Of a DNA stretch of 64,000 nt, positions 58,922-64,000 are shown one piece after another. This stretch comes from Acanthopleura granulata (lineage: Eukaryota; Mollusca; Polyplacophora; Chitonida; Chitonidae). Each line of letters opens with the position of its first letter. The stretch's first letter is position 1. The translations under genes were made by a program, and so were the position numbers. The DNA lies in assembly GCA_016165875.1 (NCBI GenBank), contig JABBOT010000009.1:11637180-11701179 (forward strand). The letters run 5' to 3'. A model generated the notes under the pieces. The model worked only from the letters and a program-made list of their open reading frames with translations, ran no database searches and was not told where the DNA came from.

Positions 58922-60078
58922 CTTCGATATTAAGCTGACAATACATGACGACGTAGAGGCACACGTTCAAATAACCTTCCGCCTTTGCCTTTTTCTTGAT
59001 CAGAATGGTCACCCCCTCACTGGCGTTCTGTATGTACCACCCGCTGTCGTGCACCAGGTCGTCGTCCGTGGAGCGGAGGTCAAGCCACAAGGCGTACTTG
59101 GTGGTTAAGAAGTCACCATGGGTCACGTCCGCCAGCGCTAGGTCTTTTGCATTTCCTGCCGGCTGCAAAGAACTTTGCCTGATCAAACTGCTGGTAGGCG
59201 CGAAGGCCTTGGCTGTACAGCCGGTGGGGATCCCTTCGCTTACCACCTCCACCTTGGTTATTTTGGGGTTGTACAAAGCCTCTGAGTTCCGCCGGAATGC
59301 CGGTTTTGGGACAGCCGGTTTCTCAGACAGCATAAAGATGCCTTTCATATTGCGGGCGGATACGTTGAGGTTGATGTTCCACAAGGTATCGCTCTTGTTG
59401 TTTCTGAATTGGCTCTGCGGCCGTAGAGTATTGCCAGCCGGCCGGCGTACTTGTTACGGATCATCTGGGCGAGCTCGGGTTCGATGGTGTACTTGGTTGC
59501 TGCCAGGTCAGCAGTGTCCCCAGTGGGCCGGATTACGCGGCTGTAGTCGTTGAAAGTGAGTTCGTATTTAAACCTGTCCCCCAGGGTCGACTGGTAGAAT
59601 GGCATATGAGTCTCCAGCAGCTCAAAAGTCGAGGGGGAAGTAGTAACGGTTGTCTAAGTCTACAGTCTCGTGTTTTTTCCCAGCGACGATCCGGATTCCG
59701 GTGACATTCTTGTTTCGGCTTGTGTCGATGCCCTGCTACTGGGCATTCTGTCTCTCCTGGGCTGTCTTCCAAAGGTCCACATAACAGTGAAAGATGTCGC
59801 TGTCATCTATTGCATGCACAGTATTACCACTGAACTTCATTATGGTCGTCTTTACCACAGCACACTGTTCGGTTGACATCGGTCGAGTCCAGGGAGATTG
59901 TGAAAGCAAGTCTCGCGGTCCCTGGGACAATGACATCATGGGCACCGAGATTGGGGAACCGAACCATAAGTTGGTGGTTTTGGTCTATTCTACTCGGGTT
60001 ATTTGTGATGACGATCGACTGACGCACACCCTTGAACACAAAGGGGGTTTTCAGGCGGCGGTAGGATTAGTCTTTCAT
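58899..60078 (-). pseudogene. Probable major capsid protein of the element, broken
   Basis: The minus-strand reading starts near the ATG at 60078 with a stop after three codons. It continues FKGVRQSIVITNNP, LGAHDVIVPGTARLAFTI and, in another frame, KFSGNTVHAIDDSDIFHCYV. Then come FYQSTLGDRFKYELTFNDYS (59600), a further change near 59400, and LWNINLNVSARNMKGIFML, KYALWLDLRSTDDDLVHDSG and QLNIEDGRYAVW to the stop at 58899. About 390 residues and its place upstream of the packaging ATPase fit a capsid protein of this class. Assignment as a double jelly roll is inference. Confidence 0.65.
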
Positions 60079-60155
60079 CCGTATTGACTCATGCTTATTA
60101 AACACCTGTAGATATTATGAATCAATAGGCGCCTATATCATATCTTTAATATAAG
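60079..60155. promoter_or_regulatory. Divergent promoter between capsid and coiled-coil genes
   Basis: 77 bp separate the two start codons. It contains TATATCATATCTTTAATATA, the only AT-rich patch of the local GC-rich sequence, which is suitable for a core promoter in both directions. Confidence 0.45.
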
Positions 60156-61014
60156 ATGGCAGATTTGAGGTTGAATCCTCTAGATGATCTTGATATTGAT
60201 GAACGAGATGATGAGGGGACGCAAGAGACCTCGTTCCCTTCAAGAGTGGAGCAGCCGTGTGGCAGCCAAAGAGAGCGTAATGCACAATCACTTGCGCGTG
60301 AGATCGAACGAACAGCCGTGGATGACTTATAAGGCCATTGAGGAACAGCGGGTGATCCCGCTGTGGGGAGGCATTATTCTGATTTCGAGCTGGTCGATAA
60401 TCGACTAGGCTTTGTGGCTTATCCCAACTTTGATATTATCAAGAAATGTAGAGGCAAGCCACGCGTTATCGACACTAGAGAAGCGCTTTGGGGTGGGATT
60501 CATTTGGGATGAACTTGAGTTTGTTGACTGGAAACGGGGCAAGCTGCCATCAAAAGTTGTGACAGTTCTTCATAAAGGTAAGGAAGACCTAGGTGAAGCC
60601 GCGACTGCGGAGAATGTGGAACAAGCGGTGCAAGAAACATCAGAAGCGGTGGCGTCAATCGCAACCACGTTGACTGAATCTCAGATAGAGGGGGCTCTCA
60701 GCACATATGGTGATCACACACTGCCCCTCCCTGAAAACAACTTGATGAGGTTACCGATGAGTTCTCCAGGAGTCGTATTGCAGAAGAATTGCGAGCCCTT
60801 CGAGATGAAAGAGCAGCTCGCCTCGACCCAGGCATCTCTGCGCAGAGAAATCAATCGGACCAGGGAAACGCTCAGCCGCGTTCTTCATGAGGACACAATT
60901 CTTGTCGAATGTCTTCGGACTTTGTTCCGCGAACAGGGGGTCACCATAGCCAGCATCCTAACTTCGTTGGGTTTTATCGCCCGACCCTGGTGCTTGCTCG
61001 ATTTCATTAAATAA
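60156..61014 (+). pseudogene. Coiled-coil/membrane protein gene of the element, frame-broken near its start
   Basis: From the ATG at 60156 it reads MADLRLNPLDDLDIDERDDE and stays open to a TAA near 60330. The main frame 60412-61014 is then uninterrupted to the end, with LEKRFGVGFIWDELEFVDW, a long Ala/Glu/Gln-rich helical stretch and REINRTRETLSRVLHEDTIL, then ECLRTLFREQGVTIASILTS and a hydrophobic end. The heptad-like helix followed by a membrane-type end suggests a fibre, spike or penton-base-like virion part. That role is inference. Confidence 0.6.
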
Positions 61015-61679
61015 GAAAACGAAAGAATTTTATACCGCCCAAACCCTGTTGCATATATTGGTCGCAAAAAATGCCTATCTGATGTAGAAAGTCGCGCTGA
61101 TAAAGAATATCACGTTAGTTTTTGTCCAGAGCGATTATTTTCCCTGAATTCCGCAGATAAAAATATCTCACAATGCCATGCGGTACACATGACGTCAAAA
61201 ACTGAGAGCCCTCAGTTCACATCGAAAAATCGGTTTTATAGCCTCCACGTGCTTCACCAACTAGTTGTAGATTGTATTTTATCAACCACAAGAATTGATT
61301 TATACACAATAGAGCAGCGAATATACAGTCAACATGCTTTACACAGTCCTAGTACACGCATAAGTAGGCCAGGAGACTCACGTACTATTATCAGCCTATG
61401 TTATATATAGTGAACCTAGAAGTATTTGAGTATCTGGGCTATGTCGTACACATAATACACGTAGGTAATAACTACTGGGCTTTAATCTCAGATCGATCGA
61501 TATAGGCGGCTCTGGCCTACATTACCTAAAACACAGCCTAAACAGACTTGCGGATTTTGGCTAGGTGGACTTTGCAGTTAAATCACCATAAGTCGTACTT
61601 CACAGCAACATATATCTCTAAGTGGTGAGCCGTCCCTGGGGCTATTATGGTGCGAACGTAAACAATCACCAATTATTCT
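61015..61679. other. Non-coding right part of the element
   Basis: No recognisable gene. AT content rises again towards the right end. Confidence 0.5.
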
Positions 61680-61947
61680 GAATGTGAGGGTGTCTGTCTA
61701 CATAGATAATTGACAAAAGTTTATGTATGCGGACACAATATGTCTTGATGTGCAGCAGAAATCAGCCGGACTAGGGGCTGGGGCAATTATCTCTGAATGT
61801 GAACGCCCGTTTGTGTACATAGATAACTGGCAAAAGTTTATGTACGCGAACATCATATGGCTTGATGTGCAGCAGAAATTGGGCTGGGGGGGGTCGTTGG
61901 GTCGTGGGGGACTCCCATTAGTTAGTATGTTCACCCTCCCTACTGCT
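61680..61947. repeat. Right terminal inverted repeat plus an extra tandem unit
   Basis: 61785-61947 is the inverted counterpart of 52435-52600. 61680-61784 is a second, diverged copy of its inner part: TACATAGATAATTGACAAAA, GTTTATGTATGCGGACACAA and TTGATGTGCAGCAGAAATCA against TACATAGATAACTGGCAAAA and so on. Confidence 0.9.
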
Positions 61948-62800
61948 TCCAGTGATGATATGTCAAATCCAATAGGTATAGTTCATGATACCTTGTTTAA
62001 CATTTGACGGTCCATATTTGTATTATATACAACATTCCTTGCAAAGCAAGGAAATTATAAATGTATGTTAGTTACGCTTTTAGCGGTAGTATTAAAACTG
62101 TTCCATGCTTTTACAGCTTCTAGCCCCGGATTAAGCGGCAATAGATACATATATTTACAAAACATATTTACAAACTCAAAGATAACTTAAATTTCTCTTC
62201 AAAGATCATGATTACTTTTACAATACACGAAGACACATTTAAATGGTAAAATTTCTCTTTACACACAATAAATAGTATGATTTTACCATTAGTGGGCAAG
62301 GTCAAAATGTCCAAGAGCAAGTGGCCATTCACGATCACCCGCATGTTGCGGGCAGCCGATCCCACGAATAACTGCATAGAAAGGCAGCAAAAACCGGACT
62401 TGGTGAAGGGCTCCTCTATTATTGTACTGCACTAGAACGCTAACAACTAGGCCATTGGGCCCTTAACTGTTGTATTCATGCTGTTATGTAGTGTTGTTAG
62501 GCATTTGTTAGACACACAAATACCAAACTATGCCCCCTCGGTGGCGTGGCAGTGGATCGTCCGCCTCGAGATCGATGGATGAATCCCAGGTGGGGTCATA
62601 CGAAAGACTTTAAAAGTGGTACTTCTTGCTACTTGGCATTCAGCACTGAAAAGTTAGAGTAAGGAAACAGGACTGGTCGACCCGGTGTCAGTGTCAGGTC
62701 TGGTGTCTTCGGCATGATGTTCCGGTGGCGGCAGCATTCGTCGGCATAGGCTCGCCCTGCCACAAGCAGACACTGTGTATTTGCGCAATGGAGTTAGCAC
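61948..62800. other. Intergenic stretch, no gene recognised
   Basis: It holds a small perfect hairpin (TTCCTTGC-AAA-GCAAGGAA, about 62036) and nothing else I can identify. Confidence 0.5.
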
Positions 62801-62804
62801 CACT

Positions 62805-63855
62805 TTTGTTTTTCGTTATTCGAATGCCGAGTCCCGTGCTAGCAGGATTTTCCTTAATCGAATGTTGAACAATGAGCTAGCATGTTTTCGTTATTCGGCT
62901 CCGAATGCTTGATCCATCGATTGTTTGATTGATTGGTTGATTGACGGTTACAATGGAGCTGGGACGGATTTCCTTATTCAGACCGCTGTTCTTTTTCTTT
63001 TTATTATTCGAATGAATGAACGAATGCTATGGCTTAACGCCACATTGTCAATGTTTCAGCCATATCCTGGCGAGTTTTGTTATTCGAATGTTGAATAACG
63101 TGCTAGGACGCTTTTCGCTCTTTGACATTCTAATAACGCGTTAGCACGCTTTCCGTAATCCGACATTCCGACAACGTGTTAGCATGGTTTTCGTGCCCCG
63201 AATGATAGATAGATTGATTTACAGTTTCAGTGGAGGTGGCACTGCGTTATTCGGATGTCTAATAACGTGCTAGCATTCGAATAACGAAAGTTATTATACA
63301 TTCGAATAACGAAGCAGCACATTATTAAGCATCCGAATAACGAAAAACTTTCTAGCAGGATATTCGATATTCCAATAACAAAGACTAAACGTGTTGAGAT
63401 ACGGAAATACATGCCAGGTCCATTGTAACTGTCAATCAGCAAATCAGTCGATCCATCAATTATTCGGGACCCGAATAACGAGAAACGTTCTAGTACGTTA
63501 TACGACATTCGACATTCGAAGAACGAAACATGTGGTAGCAGGGTGTTCGATATTCCAATAACAGTGTGCAGATCCAAATAAGGAAATACGTGATACCTCT
63601 GTTGTTACTGTCAATCAATCAATCAGTCAGTCCATTGATTATATGACACCCGAATTCGACGTTCGAATAAGGAAACACGTGCTAGCAGGATATATCCTGC
63701 TAGCACGTGTTTACTTATTCGAAACATGCTAGCACGTTATTCGACATTCGAAGAATGTAAAACGTGCAAACTCGTTATTCGGCATTCCAATAACGAAAAG
63801 CAATGCTAGCACATGTTTCGTTATTTGAATAACGAAAAACGAAACACGAAAGTGG
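62805..63855. repeat. Fold-back field of ATTCGAATAACG and GTGCTAGCAC words
   Basis: Dozens of short words (TTATTCGAAT, AATAACGA, GTGCTAGCAC, TCGACATTCG) occur in both orientations. Larger units also invert: ATTGATTGGTTGATTGACGG near 62930 against CTGTCAATCAATCAATCAGT near 63610, and CTGTCAATCAGCAAATCAGT near 63428. The symmetry axis is about 63250-63290. No coding potential was recognised. It is probably a non-autonomous fold-back transposon with internal rearrangement. Confidence 0.7.
63662..63723. repeat. 62-bp palindrome without loop
   Basis: Two 31-nt arms meet at GGATA/TATCC with no spacer, and one mismatch (63672 versus 63713). It includes GCTAGC and ACGTG words. Confidence 0.95.
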
Positions 63856-63892
63856 TGCTGACTTCATTCTCCCCAGTATACATTGTAAGGAC

Positions 63893-63975
63893 ATACACAC
63901 ATACATACATACATACATACACATATATAAAATGCAACCCAGGTGCATACATACATACACGCATACATACATATA
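63893..63975 (+). repeat. ACATAC microsatellite, two blocks
   Basis: CATACATACATACATACATA runs are separated by a short duplicated spacer (ATATAAAATGCAACCCAGGTGC and ATATAAAGCGCGACCCTGGTGC). Minus-strand Cys/Met/Tyr-rich ORFs here are artefacts. Confidence 0.9.
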
Positions 63976-64000
63976 AAGCGCGACCCTGGTGCCTCTCACC

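Larger units (their letters stand above)
52435..61947. mobile_element. Decayed Maverick/Polinton-like self-synthesising DNA element
   Basis: About 9.5 kb bounded by inverted repeats. Contents: a broken family-B DNA polymerase/SF1 helicase/HNH fusion (plus), a retroviral-type integrase, two small membrane-type proteins, a capsid-module protein, an FtsK/HerA-type packaging ATPase and a capsid-like protein (minus), and a coiled-coil protein (plus). Integrase, packaging ATPase, protein- or virus-type polymerase and capsid together define the Maverick/Polinton class. GC content is clearly higher than in the flanks. I see no adenovirus-type protease and no penton-like gene. Most genes carry stops and frame changes, so the copy is dead. 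Confidence 0.85.

Noticed and set aside
62036..62054. Perfect 8-bp-arm hairpin
   Set aside because: Too short to mean anything in AT-rich DNA; no terminator role applies in this genome.

Overview
This is a window of an animal nuclear genome, about 64 kb and AT-rich. The genes have introns with GT-AG borders. There are tRNA-derived SINEs, minisatellites, an LTR-type retroelement and a Maverick/Polinton-like DNA element. No bacterial-style operons are seen. Frequent ACATGTA-type words, the SINE tail type and the mobile elements suggest a lophotrochozoan invertebrate (mollusc or brachiopod), but I cannot fix the species.

Region 1 (about 1-16.3 kb, minus strand) is the 5' half of DEPDC5/Iml1, the GATOR1 subunit that restrains mTORC1. 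Seventeen consecutive coding exons can be chained with matching splice phases from the ATG at 16333 to 4548. One more likely exon lies at 3160-3366, and the gene runs off the left edge. Region 2 (16.8-24.6 kb, plus strand) is MRPL16, the mitochondrial ribosomal protein bL16m, in four phase-consistent exons. The two genes are head to head, with 491 bp between start codons. The MRPL16 introns carry a 43-bp minisatellite, a 121-bp higher-order minisatellite that seems to have grown from the end of exon 3, and several SINE copies. Fragments that look like decayed copies of neighbouring exons also lie downstream of DEPDC5 exons 5 and 17.

Region 3 (26.3-26.95 kb) is a large fold-back repeat. Region 4 (28.8-37.25 kb) is a decayed Ty3/Gypsy-type retroelement with gag, protease, RT, RNase H and integrase. 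It is flanked by a 4-bp target duplication and its ends are related as inverted, not direct, repeats. Between integrase and the 3' end lies an extra broken gene with C2H2-like zinc fingers and a KCTD-type BTB/T1 domain.

Region 5 (39.7-51.7 kb) holds two intact, head-to-head paralogous ANL-superfamily acyl-CoA synthetase/ligase genes (39772-41418 minus; 46132-47790 plus), an orphan scrap of a third gene's 3' end at about 48.03 kb, and three copies of a roughly 550-bp promoter-like repeat with a CRE and an inverted CCAAT box. It reads as the wreck of a tandem gene array.

Region 6 (52.4-61.95 kb) is a decayed Maverick/Polinton-like element bounded by roughly 160-bp inverted repeats. One arm carries a broken fusion of family-B DNA polymerase, SF1 helicase and HNH nuclease on the plus strand. 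The other arm carries integrase, two intact small membrane-type ORFs, a conserved capsid-module protein, packaging ATPase and a probable major capsid protein on the minus strand, with a divergent coiled-coil gene on the plus strand. This is the most system-like content of the window. The right edge (62.8-64 kb) is a field of short inverted repeats with a 62-bp perfect-arm palindrome, then an ACATAC microsatellite.
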